Assembly: GCF_009904105.1 (NCBI RefSeq)
Contig: NZ_JAAABJ010000642.1
Location: 1-64,000 of the forward strand
Origin: Elizabethkingia argenteiflava
GTDB lineage: Bacteria > Bacteroidota > Bacteroidia > Flavobacteriales > Weeksellaceae
Reading direction: 5' to 3'
DNA: 64,000 nt
Shown here one piece after another: positions 8,776 to 17,441 of this stretch. How positions within the stretch are numbered: position 1 is the stretch's first letter; the number at the start of each line of letters is the position of its first letter. Under the pieces are notes generated by a model. That model worked only from the letters and a program-made list of their open reading frames with translations, had not been told where the DNA came from and ran no database searches. The position numbers and the translations under genes were made by a program.

Positions 8776-9282
8776 GTATTCCGAAATACTCTCGACAAAT
8801 TTTCTCAGCATTTGCATTTCTTCTTTTGCCAGATTTTGGCCTATTTGGGAAGCCATCCAGGTGAGAAATATGAGGAGAAGACATATAACGCTTATATATA
8901 GCGCCCAGGGGTAATTTTCAGTCTTTATTTTCAGTTCCACATAATATAGAGAAATAAAGATCATAAAAAAAATTCCAAAAATAAAATACAGAAACATAAA
9001 GAAAGTCCATACAGAGGAGCTGGGGCCAACTATGCAGTGTAGATGCGTATATCCCTGTGTTTCTTCGCTGCTTTCTATTCGTATAGATAGATAGGGCTTC
9101 CAATAAGCATCCCTCTGATTATTTACCCATAGCGTTGCTACTTCTCGATTAATTTTTCCACCAATAGTTGGGTTCGCTTTTAGTCTTTTTTGTAAATATA
9201 TTTCACAATCGGAGGCCGAAAATTGGCTGACGAACTTAAAGCGGGGTCTGTTTCGAATGTTATTTAAGAGGGTTTCTTCCAT
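8752..9282 (-). CDS. hypothetical two-helix membrane protein
   Basis: 176 residues. A soluble N-terminal region of about 90 residues (including SDCEIYLQKRLKANPTIGGK) is followed by two transmembrane helices (roughly 92-114 and 124-143) and a short charged tail. It resembles conserved hypothetical proteins of flavobacteria; no function is known to me. The 24-base 3' overlap with the L,D-transpeptidase means the two convergent transcripts are complementary at their ends. Confidence 0.65.
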   Translation of the reverse strand: MEETLLNNIRNRPRFKFVSQFSASDCEIYLQKRLKANPTIGGKINREVATLWVNNQRDAYWKPYLSIRIESSEETQGYTHLHCIVGPSSSVWTFFMFLYFIFGIFFMIFISLYYVELKIKTENYPWALYISVICLLLIFLTWMASQIGQNLAKEEMQMLRKFVESISEYLSIKQET

Positions 9283-9401
9283 ATTTTTTTTTCAAATTAT
9301 TAGCGAATTTTCATTACTTCCTGTTTTTTATTTCTTTATAATAGAATAAAGTTTTATTCTTTCATTCATAAAATATAAAAATACGCAAATTATAATATGG
9401 A

Positions 9402-9661
9402 CTAGTTTAAGATCCAAAACACATCCTTGCCTAGAGTATTATTCACTCTTTTAAAAGTATGGTTGTCAATATAAATGACATAAAATGATCGATAGATTTT
9501 AACCTGTTCAACAACAGCTCCCGAGAAGATGAATAAACGGTAAAATTATTTCAAATAAGGACTGAGAGTCGACCTGGTATGGTTTAGGGACTTTTCTTCT
9601 GAAGTAGAAGCACTGTAAAAGTTATATTATCAGTATGGGATTCCTCTTCGTTTTTTAACAT
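9402..9661 (-). pseudogene. decayed gene fragment of unknown family
   Basis: On the minus strand an ATG at 9661 opens 24 codons (with HTDNITFTVLLLQKK) before a stop. After a frame change the sequence continues as LFIFSGAVVEQVKIYRSFYV and IDNHTFKRVNNTLGKDVF to a TAG at 9402-9404. The DNIT segment faintly recalls the end of PP2C-type phosphatases but is too short to assign. The remnant occupies most of the 523-base gap upstream of the aminotransferase operon. No clear -7 box for that operon was found. Confidence 0.35.
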
Positions 9662-9805
9662 GATAAATGTTTTTATATTCTGAAAAGAATTTATTTGTTT
9701 AATGTATTACTACAATAACTATTTTTATAGTATTATTTTTAGTATATAAGTTCTTTGTTATAAAAAAATTAATTACTTAGCCGTGAATTAACCAATTATA
9801 CAATC

Positions 9806-11080
9806 ATGATCATTGATTTAAGACATTTAAATCTTGCGGCCGACACCTTTGTTAAAGATAAACAAGAGGTTATAGACATAGATCTGGAAGGAGAACTGCC
9901 CCAAACAAAAACTGAATTGGAAAGTTTAATTAGAGAAGAAAGCTATCCATACTCCAATGGAGATAAAATTGAGTTTTTACCGCTTCCAGGACTTAATTCT
10001 CCTCAGGAATTAAGCAGTTCTCTTAAAGCGGTGGAAGCGGTTGCCAAGACTGGAAAATTCACCAGTGGCCCCTATGTAAATTTACTCGAGAAAGAGTTGG
10101 AAAGCTTTTATAAGGTCTCTACCTGTGTAGCCACTAGTTCTGGGACAGATGCTCTAATGATAGCACTTAAAGCGGTGGGTGTAGGGGTTGGAGATGAGGT
10201 TATTATTCCCCCTAACTCTTTTGCAGCCACTGAAAATGCTGTTTTTGCAGTTGGTGCTAAACCTGTTTTTGTTAATATAGATTTTTCATACAACCTTGAT
10301 GTGAGCGAAATAAAATTGGCGCTTACCTCTAAAACTAAGGCCATTATTCCGGTGTGTCTTTATGGTTCTGCCAGAAATATTGAGGAGATATGTGATTTTG
10401 GGAAAGCGAATAACTTACCCGTTATCGTAGATGCTGCTCAATGTTTTGGAATTGGGTCTTTGGCCGATATGGCGGAAATAGTATGTCTTAGTTTTAATCC
10501 CTTCAAAAATTTAGGGGCTTTTGGAAAATCAGGTGCCTTGTTAACTCATCATCAGGAATATGCCCATCAGGCCAGGCAATTTTCCTATCATGGATTTAGA
10601 GAAGGAGAAAAAAATGTAAAGTCGATGGATTGGGGGTTTAATAGTAGAATGGATAATTTACAAGCAGCCGTGCTTTTAGCCAAATTAGAATATTTTTCCC
10701 GAAATGCTTTAAAGCGATGTTATTTAGCGCATAAGTACCTCCGTGGGCTGGATCTACTCCAAAACCGTAATAAAATAAAACTTCCTTTAGAAACCCGCGA
10801 CAATACTTGGCACCTTTTTCCAATCTGGTTGGAGGAGGGCGAAGTGTCTGATATGATAAGCTATGCTAAGTCTAAGAATGTTGAACTGGATATTTATTAT
10901 CCCAGCTTGGGACACGAGTATCAAACTCAGTATGCTGCTAGCTTTTCACCTACGGGGTATTCTCTTCAGCAGAGCGAGCATATTCACGGGAAGCTTATTC
11001 ATTTACCCCTTTACAATCATATGTCTCTGGAGCAGCAGGATAAAATTATATCTGTTGTTAGGGCTTATTTTAAATTATAG
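9806..11080 (+). CDS. ntdA: DegT/DnrJ family sugar aminotransferase, NtdA-like
   Basis: 424 residues, PLP fold type I. Compared from memory with Bacillus NtdA (3-oxo-glucose-6-phosphate:glutamate aminotransferase), it shares TGKFTSGPY (82-90), ATSSGTDALMIAL, PPNSFAATENAV, VDAAQ (D209 and Q212 contact PLP), SFNPFKN with the Schiff-base lysine K234, and FSYHG followed by WGFNSRMDNLQAA. NtdA carries an N-terminal extension, and so does this protein (about 75 residues before the aminotransferase core). It would convert 3-oxo-glucose-6-phosphate to kanosamine-6-phosphate. Three bases separate it from the phosphatase gene. Other DegT enzymes are possible, but the following two genes make NtdA the best fit. 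Confidence 0.82.
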   Translation: MIIDLRHLNLAADTFVKDKQEVIDIDLEGELPQTKTELESLIREESYPYSNGDKIEFLPLPGLNSPQELSSSLKAVEAVAKTGKFTSGPYVNLLEKELESFYKVSTCVATSSGTDALMIALKAVGVGVGDEVIIPPNSFAATENAVFAVGAKPVFVNIDFSYNLDVSEIKLALTSKTKAIIPVCLYGSARNIEEICDFGKANNLPVIVDAAQCFGIGSLADMAEIVCLSFNPFKNLGAFGKSGALLTHHQEYAHQARQFSYHGFREGEKNVKSMDWGFNSRMDNLQAAVLLAKLEYFSRNALKRCYLAHKYLRGLDLLQNRNKIKLPLETRDNTWHLFPIWLEEGEVSDMISYAKSKNVELDIYYPSLGHEYQTQYAASFSPTGYSLQQSEHIHGKLIHLPLYNHMSLEQQDKIISVVRAYFKL

Positions 11081-11083
11081 ATT

Positions 11084-11890
11084 ATGAAAGAATATCATTA
11101 TCCCAGACAGATTAAGAAGGTGGTTTGTTCTGATCTCGATGAAACCTTCTTACCCCATAACCCTGCAGAGTATTCATCAAGTGGTGTGGCAGATCTTGAA
11201 TCCTTCCTTCTAAGAGCAATTGATGAGCAATCTCTTATTTTCGGTTGGATTACGGGTAGCAATTTAGATGCTGCTTTAAGAAAAACCAAAGATTATATTA
11301 GCTATTTACCTCACTTTATTGCCAGCAGTTTGGGAACTGAGTTCTATTGGGTGAAGAATGGGAAAATGGTGGAGCCTTTAGAATGGAAGCAAAAGATTGA
11401 GAATTCTGGATACAGCAGTAGAGAGGTGAGCAGGGCTTTAGCTATCATCAAATTATCTGGAATAGAATTATTAGAGGAGCCTCAAGACTATCAAGGAAAA
11501 TATAAATCTACCTTCTATTATTTTATAAGAGCCCAGATGGAGGAAGATTTTCAGATTATTTCTCAGATCGCAGCTGTTCATCATTGTAAAGTGCTTTTTA
11601 ACAGATGCAATCCTGCGGCCGGAGATCCTGAAAACTGTTATGATGTGGAATTTATTCCCCATTGCTGTGGAAAGGGCGAAGTAATAGATTTTTTAAAGGA
11701 AAATCTTTCTTTGTCTTCTGAAGATTTTTATGCATTTGGAGATAGCTGCAACGATTTTTCAATGTTTTCCAGAGCAGGACATGCCTTTCTTGTAGGCAAT
11801 GCAGAGACATCAGCTAAAGAAGATTATCCCGCTGTACTCAATGAAAATTATTGTGTAGGTATACGAAATAAATTAATAGAATTATTATGA
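11084..11890 (+). CDS. ntdB: HAD-family kanosamine-6-phosphate phosphatase, NtdB-like
   Basis: 268 residues, Cof-type HAD fold. Motif I is SDLDETFLP with nucleophile D17 and acid D19; motif II is WITGSN (55-60); K196 lies in CCGKGE; motif IV is FGDSCND (217-223). The stretch NRCNPAAGDPENCYDVEFIP nearly repeats the corresponding part of Bacillus NtdB as I remember it (NRCNPLAGDPEDSYDVDFIP), which is far more specific than general HAD similarity. Predicted reaction: removal of phosphate from kanosamine-6-phosphate. Its stop overlaps the start of the next gene (ATGA-type, 4 bases), so translation is coupled. Confidence 0.82.
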   Translation: MKEYHYPRQIKKVVCSDLDETFLPHNPAEYSSSGVADLESFLLRAIDEQSLIFGWITGSNLDAALRKTKDYISYLPHFIASSLGTEFYWVKNGKMVEPLEWKQKIENSGYSSREVSRALAIIKLSGIELLEEPQDYQGKYKSTFYYFIRAQMEEDFQIISQIAAVHHCKVLFNRCNPAAGDPENCYDVEFIPHCCGKGEVIDFLKENLSLSSEDFYAFGDSCNDFSMFSRAGHAFLVGNAETSAKEDYPAVLNENYCVGIRNKLIELL

Positions 11891-12909
11891 AAGTAGGTAT
11901 TATAGGATGCGGTAATATCGCAAAAGCACATATTGCAGCACTCACTCATATTGATGAGGTTTCTTCCTTTGTATTATACGATCTCGATGAAGAGAAAATG
12001 AACTCAATAGCTTCGGTATGTACTTTACCCGTAGCTAAGGTGAATAGTCTTGCCCAATTGGCCCAATTGGCTGATTGCTTTGTCGTTTGCACACCCAATA
12101 GCACGCATAAGAATGTTATTTTAGAAGTGCTTAGGGTACGAAAAATTCCTTTCGTGTGCGAAAAACCTCTATCTTCCACTTTAAAAGATGCGCTACTCAT
12201 AGCAGAACAAGCTCCCTTAGGGAGCATGATTTCTTTTAATTATAGATATAATTATATTTTTCAGAATATTAAAAAATATATCCGAGAACACCAGCTGGGA
12301 GAATGTTTGTTTTTTTCTGCAGAGTTTAATAAAAATTCGGCTATTATCCGCGAAGAGTTTACATGGAGGGACTCGGGAGAAGAAGTATCCAGCTCAGGAG
12401 CCTTAGGCGATTTGTCCTGTCATTTATTGGATATGCTTTGTTGGATAGCCGATGATGAGTTCGATATAAATTCCATACGCACGGCAAAAGGAACCAGAGT
12501 AAAAGAGAAAAAGGGTCATGAAGTTGCAGTGGATGATAACGGCTATATTTTAGGTACTACCCATAAAGGCGTTTTGTGTAAAATAAAAACTTCAAAATCA
12601 GAGTTAGACGAAGAGTCTTTGGGACTATATTTACATTTGATCTGCGAAAATGCAGAAATTATGTATTCGACTAAAAATAGCCGCAGAATTTTTGTAAAAT
12701 ATTTTAATAGTTTTGAAAATGAATTATTAGAAATTAATCAGGGCAGTTGTCTTTCCGATCCTCAGAGAGAGATCCCATTTTGGTCAGATTCCTTCTTGCA
12801 CATGCATTCAAAATGGATCAGGGGAATTGTTGAGAGTCAGTATGATGCTTTACCTAACATGCAAAATGCCCTGCATATCCAGGAGGTATTATCTCTTATC
12901 GCTGATTAA
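11887..12909 (+). CDS. ntdC: Gfo/Idh/MocA dehydrogenase, NtdC-like glucose-6-phosphate 3-dehydrogenase
   Basis: 340 residues. The N-terminal Rossmann domain begins VGIIGCGNIAKAH; the EKP motif is at 92-94 with catalytic K93. The C-terminal domain carries SFNYRY, NKNSA with EFTWRD, and SGALGDLSCHLLDM with D175 and H179, the positions of the catalytic pair in NtdC. Those segments resemble Bacillus NtdC more than generic inositol dehydrogenases. Predicted reaction: NAD-dependent oxidation of glucose-6-phosphate at C3, the first step of the pathway. The gene ends the operon and is followed by two hairpins. Confidence 0.8.
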   Translation: MKVGIIGCGNIAKAHIAALTHIDEVSSFVLYDLDEEKMNSIASVCTLPVAKVNSLAQLAQLADCFVVCTPNSTHKNVILEVLRVRKIPFVCEKPLSSTLKDALLIAEQAPLGSMISFNYRYNYIFQNIKKYIREHQLGECLFFSAEFNKNSAIIREEFTWRDSGEEVSSSGALGDLSCHLLDMLCWIADDEFDINSIRTAKGTRVKEKKGHEVAVDDNGYILGTTHKGVLCKIKTSKSELDEESLGLYLHLICENAEIMYSTKNSRRIFVKYFNSFENELLEINQGSCLSDPQREIPFWSDSFLHMHSKWIRGIVESQYDALPNMQNALHIQEVLSLIAD

Positions 12910-12960
12910 AAATTAAATCTGTCTCTATGATTGGGGCATCAGACATTATAGTATCCTTAT

Positions 12961-12988
12961 TTTATGAAAAATATAGTGTTTTCATAAA
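12961..12988. terminator. hairpin after the ntd-like operon
   Basis: A perfect 10-base stem, TTTATGAAAA pairing with TTTTCATAAA around an 8-base loop. It lies just before a second, GC-richer hairpin, so the two probably act together between convergent transcripts. Confidence 0.55.
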
Positions 12989-12991
12989 ATA

Positions 12992-13019
12992 AAAATCCCT
13001 CCAGGAGTGGAGGGATTTT
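12992..13019. terminator. bidirectional terminator between ntdC and ahcY
   Basis: A perfect 12-base stem, AAAATCCCTCCA with TGGAGGGATTTT around a GGAG loop, flanked by A and T runs on both sides. It can end the ntd-like operon on the plus strand and ahcY on the minus strand. Confidence 0.85.
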
Positions 13020-13034
13020 AAAGCCTTAGAAATA

Positions 13035-14348
13035 TTAATACCTGTAGTAGTCTGGCTTAAAAGGACCATTTACGGTTACTCCTATGTATTTAGCTTGTTC
13101 CTCAGAGAGCTTTTCCAGTTCTACTCCTAATTTTTTGAGGTGAAGAGCGGCTACTTTCTCATCCAAATGCTTTGGTAGGGTATAAACTTTGTTTTCATAT
13201 TGATCAGCATTCTTCCAAAGTTCAATCTGGGCCAAAGTTTGATTAGAGAATGAATTAGACATTACAAAGGAAGGGTGTCCCGTAGCACAACCTAGATTAA
13301 CTAAACGACCTTCGGCAAGGATAATAATATCTTTCCCCTTAAGGTTGTATTTATCTACTTGAGGTTTAATTTCTACTTTTGTATCCCCATAATTTTCATT
13401 TAACCAGGCCATGTCGATTTCATTGTCGAAATGTCCGATGTTACATACGATGGTCTTATCTTTCATTTTTTCAAAATGTTCGCCTCTTACAATACCAAAA
13501 TTACCCGTGGTGGTAATGATGATATCTGCAATTTCAACTACAGAATCTAGTTTTTTTACTTCATATCCTTCCATAGCTGCCTGTAAAGCGCAAATAGGAT
13601 CTATTTCGGTTACTGTTACAATAGCCCCTGTTCCTCGGAAGGATGCAGCAGTACCTTTACCCACATCACCATATCCGCAAACTACAACGCGTTTACCAGC
13701 AAGCATTATATCCGTGGCTCGTCTGATGGCGTCAACGGCGGATTCTCTACAGCCATATTTATTATCAAATTTAGATTTGGTCACCGAATCGTTAACATTG
13801 ATAGCAGGCATGGCTAAGGTAGCGTTTTGCATTCTCTCATATAAACGGTGAACACCAGTGGTGGTTTCTTCCGAAAGCCCTTTAATATTTTTTGTTAATT
13901 CAGGATACTGATCAAAAACCATATTGGTTAAGTCACCTCCATCATCTAAAATAAGGTTGAGGGGTTTCCTGTCTTCTCCAAAAAAAAGAGTTTGCTCAAT
14001 ACACCAATTAAACTCTTCTTCGCTCATTCCTTTCCATGCATATACAGGAATTCCAGCTGCAGCTATAGCAGCAGCGGCGTGGTCTTGAGTAGAGAATATG
14101 TTACAAGAAGACCAGCTCACCTCTGCACCTAAGGCCACTAAGGTTTCAATCAGTACAGCGGTTTGAATGGTCATGTGAAGACATCCTGCTATACGAGCAC
14201 CTTTTAGAGGTTGTTGAGGACCGTATTCCTCTCTAATCGCCATAAGACCAGGCATTTCCGCTTCTGCCAGTTCTATTTCTTTTCTTCCCCAATCTGCAAG
14301 AGAAATGTCCTTAACTTTGTAAGGGACATATTGTGTGTTGGTTTCCAT
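13035..14348 (-). CDS. ahcY: adenosylhomocysteinase
   Basis: 437 residues, the family's usual length. It hydrolyses S-adenosylhomocysteine to adenosine and homocysteine, relieving product inhibition of methyltransferases; cytosolic, NAD-dependent. Visible markers: [44 protein letters not shown] with the NAD-contacting lysine, the glycine-rich [34 protein letters not shown] and the C-terminal PDYYRY. Transcribed alone, divergent from the phosphopantetheinyl transferase. Confidence 0.97.
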   Translation of the reverse strand: METNTQYVPYKVKDISLADWGRKEIELAEAEMPGLMAIREEYGPQQPLKGARIAGCLHMTIQTAVLIETLVALGAEVSWSSCNIFSTQDHAAAAIAAAGIPVYAWKGMSEEEFNWCIEQTLFFGEDRKPLNLILDDGGDLTNMVFDQYPELTKNIKGLSEETTTGVHRLYERMQNATLAMPAINVNDSVTKSKFDNKYGCRESAVDAIRRATDIMLAGKRVVVCGYGDVGKGTAASFRGTGAIVTVTEIDPICALQAAMEGYEVKKLDSVVEIADIIITTTGNFGIVRGEHFEKMKDKTIVCNIGHFDNEIDMAWLNENYGDTKVEIKPQVDKYNLKGKDIIILAEGRLVNLGCATGHPSFVMSNSFSNQTLAQIELWKNADQYENKVYTLPKHLDEKVAALHLKKLGVELEKLSEEQAKYIGVTVNGPFKPDYYRY

Positions 14349-14371
14349 TATATAATTAATTCGATTATTAA

Positions 14372-14379
14372 TACTTTTG
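14372..14379 (+). promoter_or_regulatory. flavobacterial promoter -7 box (TACTTTTG)
   Basis: TACTTTTG fits TAnnTTTG and lies 33 bases before the phosphopantetheinyl transferase start. No TTG stands at the ideal -33 distance. Confidence 0.5.
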
Positions 14380-14411
14380 TAAAGTTACAATTATAATTTT
14401 ATTAGCAAAAT

Positions 14412-15038
14412 ATGGGCTTGTACCAAGATTACTCCAATGATAAAGCCAGGGTATGGATTTGGAAATATGACGAAAATGAAAAAATGGATATTAATAAGCT
14501 TCTAACGGCTCAAGAATACCAAAAAACTTCGAGATATCATCCTAAGAAAATAGCGGAATTATTAATGGTGCGTCATATGCTTCATCAGCTTTTACCCGGG
14601 TATAAGATTTTATATAAAAAGAATGGAGAGCCTTATTTGGAACCTGCTGATTATGATATCTCTATCAGCCATTCTTTTCCTTTAGTTGCAATTGCTATTT
14701 CGGATAGAAAAATAGGCATAGACTTGGAAAGGGTACAGGATAAGATTTTGAAAATAAAACATAAATTTATCTTGGATGAGTTTTCTTTCATAGAGGATGA
14801 TAAAGAAAAAGATTATCTAACAGCTATTTGGTGCGTTAAAGAATCTTTATATAAACTGCATCATTCTAAATTTTGGTCTTTGAAAAGAAATTATAAAGTA
14901 GAGGCTTTCGACTTACAGAATTTAGACTCCGTAGCCTGTAAAGTTTATGATGAAACTTTTTCGGATAATTTTTGTGCCCAACTCATCAGAGTAGAGGATT
15001 TTTTCTTTTGCATAGTGATCGACTCTCCAGGTGATTGA
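14412..15038 (+). CDS. 4'-phosphopantetheinyl transferase, Sfp type
   Basis: 208 residues. It transfers phosphopantetheine from CoA to the serine of carrier proteins. The metal- and CoA-binding motifs are present: ISISHS (83-88), IGIDLERV (101-108) and WCVKESLYK (140-148). Length and motif spacing fit Sfp/EntD-type enzymes rather than the short AcpS. No carrier-protein synthase gene lies nearby, so it may be the general enzyme for acyl carrier protein. Its last 94 bases overlap the 3' end of the convergent FUSC gene, and both reading frames look genuine to their stops. Confidence 0.88.
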   Translation: MGLYQDYSNDKARVWIWKYDENEKMDINKLLTAQEYQKTSRYHPKKIAELLMVRHMLHQLLPGYKILYKKNGEPYLEPADYDISISHSFPLVAIAISDRKIGIDLERVQDKILKIKHKFILDEFSFIEDDKEKDYLTAIWCVKESLYKLHHSKFWSLKRNYKVEAFDLQNLDSVACKVYDETFSDNFCAQLIRVEDFFFCIVIDSPGD

Positions 15039-17281
15039 GAGAATAATCTTTTTATAACCTTCACTTGTTCTTCGCTTAAGTTATTAATAAGAGCAAAAAG
15101 CTCGGAAAGGCTTTTGAGTTCTGTTAAGCGGCTAACATCTTCTGGATTGAAGTTAAAACAAGCCTCTTTCTCTCTAATCTCTCTGCGTCGCTTTTCTAAT
15201 AATGTTTCTATTTGATCTGAAGGCTCTTTGCAATTTGCATATTCCTTCAGATCATGAGGACTAACACCTTCTATATTAAGTAATAATTGTATTTTGGTAA
15301 ATTCCAATAAGATTTTTTTCTTCCAGTTGGGAATATCTATTTCTTCATAAGTATCCGCACTTTTTGCATACATAGAAAGGGAGGCTATATAGGCCGTAAG
15401 TAGGTGAGTCGTATTCACAAAATGGTGAATACGCTTAATGTGAAGATGTTGTTGGAATTTAGGATCTGAAAGCATTCTCTGAAAGTTATCTGATAGGTTT
15501 GCTAACGCAATAAACGAGTCACTTCTCTTTTCTCTGAAAATATGAGAAAAGTCTTTATTTTTCTGCATCAGCATATCACATACCACTTCGAAATAAGCCT
15601 TGTTGCTATTTACCGCTTCAATAATATAAGATTTGTTTTGAGTTCTCTCCCATACAGGAAGTACAAAATAGGAAACCAAAAAACTAATGCTTCCCCCAAT
15701 TATGGTATCAATAACACGATCTATGAAGATGATTTTAGAATTTCCGGGCGAAATAAAATTAAAAGCTATAAATACATAAATGGTCATAAAAAAAATAGCT
15801 GTCATATACTTATGCTTAAGAAAAGTGTAGCATAAAGTCATGCTCACCAGCAGAATACTCAGGAGCAGCATACTATTCTCAATGTAGTATAAAATAACCA
15901 CACTCACTATTGCTCCTGCCAAGGTGCCACCCAAGCGGAGTATATTACGGGATTTGGAGATACTGAATGCAGGCTTTTGTATCGCTAGGATGGTAATGAG
16001 AATCCAGTATGAGTGGCCAATTTGTACAAAACCTGTCAGTGAGACCATATAACCGAGTAACAAGGCAATCGTAATACGTAAGGCATGTCTAAAATGGGCT
16101 GATTTTAAAGAAAGATTAAATCTTAGCAGTTTTAGACTGATTTTTTCTTTCTCGGGGGCAAATTTTTCAGAGTCTAATCCTACGGATAAACTCTTTGCCA
16201 ACTTTTCATTATAAGAAGAGGATCTATAAATGGTTTTTATCTTTTTGGTAATTTCGCTCAGGTTTATCATATTTTGTCTGAGCATCATATAATCCTCAAA
16301 ATTTTCATGATTCATTTCAGCATTGCGAAGGTCATAATACCGGTGGTAGCATTTTAATAGTTCTTTATCTAGGTTGGTGAGAGGAAAAGCTTTTTGATTT
16401 GCCTGTACCGAAATACCTATGTTGATCATCTCAGCGGCAAGCACCCTAATATATCGATAGATATGAGATAAGAGATTCTTATTGCCGAAATTTTTATGTA
16501 GTGTTTTATAGTCCTGTTGAGAGGTGAGTATTTGCTCAAAAAGATCAATACTTTCCAAAAACATTAAGGTAATAACACGACTGGTGGTAGTAGATTCGTT
16601 TACAACCCTACGGGTGGTAAACAGAATCTCGCGTAAGTATTCCTGGTGCTGTTGTAGTTTGATTTGTGACGACATCATTTCTCCAAACACTGCATTGAAA
16701 TTAGGATTAGATTGGTAGAATTTAGATTTAATGCGTACAAAGTTTCCCAGTTCAATAAAGTTTTCTCCCAGTATCTGTTTGACGAGCATATAGGGATGAA
16801 TTTTAGCGAGTACCAGAAATAATATAAAAGCCCATGCTCCCCCAAGACCTAAAGCTAAGGATGTTTCTACCACTTTTCCTTTTTCAAAATGACCGTCGAT
16901 AAGTATCGCGAATATCGCCAGGGTTAGCGAACCCATTACAGATAGTCTTGTTCCATAAATGCCGATAAGAGAAAAGAACATTCCGAATATTATGATCTCT
17001 AAGGCGACCAAAAGAGGATATTGATAGGTGAATCCGATGATAAGTGATACAATAAAAAAGCAAATAATGCCAAGGATAAAAGTGTTTCTACGTCTTATAA
17101 AAGGACCTGGCTGATCCATAGTAGTCAGAAATACAGTACCTAGAGGAAAGGCAAAATATTCCTTCAACACACCATAATACACCATTATAATACAGGGAAC
17201 AGCAACGGAAAAAGTCATCCTGATACCATAATAGATATACTGGCTGGTAATAAATTTTTTTAATTCATTCATTCGGTCCAT
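14945..17281 (-). CDS. FUSC family membrane protein (YccS/YhfK-like)
   Basis: 778 residues. Two blocks of transmembrane helices (about 20-165 and 400-545) each precede a long helical cytosolic region, the layout of the fusaric-acid-resistance/YccS family of putative efflux or aromatic-acid exporters. The second block contains the recognisable ILITILAIQKPAFSISKSRN and RLGGTLAGAIVS segments of FUSC_2 domains. Substrate unknown. The start at 17281 is supported by the first helix following soon after; an ATG three codons later is equally possible. It overlaps the convergent PPTase gene by 94 bases. Confidence 0.85.
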   Translation of the reverse strand: MDRMNELKKFITSQYIYYGIRMTFSVAVPCIIMVYYGVLKEYFAFPLGTVFLTTMDQPGPFIRRRNTFILGIICFFIVSLIIGFTYQYPLLVALEIIIFGMFFSLIGIYGTRLSVMGSLTLAIFAILIDGHFEKGKVVETSLALGLGGAWAFILFLVLAKIHPYMLVKQILGENFIELGNFVRIKSKFYQSNPNFNAVFGEMMSSQIKLQQHQEYLREILFTTRRVVNESTTTSRVITLMFLESIDLFEQILTSQQDYKTLHKNFGNKNLLSHIYRYIRVLAAEMINIGISVQANQKAFPLTNLDKELLKCYHRYYDLRNAEMNHENFEDYMMLRQNMINLSEITKKIKTIYRSSSYNEKLAKSLSVGLDSEKFAPEKEKISLKLLRFNLSLKSAHFRHALRITIALLLGYMVSLTGFVQIGHSYWILITILAIQKPAFSISKSRNILRLGGTLAGAIVSVVILYYIENSMLLLSILLVSMTLCYTFLKHKYMTAIFFMTIYVFIAFNFISPGNSKIIFIDRVIDTIIGGSISFLVSYFVLPVWERTQNKSYIIEAVNSNKAYFEVVCDMLMQKNKDFSHIFREKRSDSFIALANLSDNFQRMLSDPKFQQHLHIKRIHHFVNTTHLLTAYIASLSMYAKSADTYEEIDIPNWKKKILLEFTKIQLLLNIEGVSPHDLKEYANCKEPSDQIETLLEKRRREIREKEACFNFNPEDVSRLTELKSLSELFALINNLSEEQVKVIKRLFSQSPGESITMQKKKSSTLMSWAQKLSEKVSS

Positions 17282-17428
17282 CCCACAAATTTAGAAAAGC
17301 TTTATTAAGAATAAAAGCCTTTATACGCGCTTTAGTAATTATTTTCATGGATCTGCATTCGATTTAGAAGAGCGTAGATTTTTTTGTGCAAAACCGAAGA
17401 GAAATATAGCGTTAGTAAGTATTTTTTT

Positions 17429-17436
17429 TAATTTTG
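17429..17436 (+). promoter_or_regulatory. -7 box directly before murF (TAATTTTG)
   Basis: TAATTTTG ends 5 bases before the murF ATG at 17442. Transcription starting at the normal distance would begin at or next to the ATG, predicting a leaderless mRNA. Confidence 0.55.
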
Positions 17437-17441
17437 GTGTC

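Noticed and set aside
9806-11080. Annotation as a lipopolysaccharide or 3-amino-5-hydroxybenzoate type DegT aminotransferase
   Set aside because: The following phosphatase and dehydrogenase, and the long N-terminal extension, fit NtdA much better; no sugar-nucleotide genes are near.
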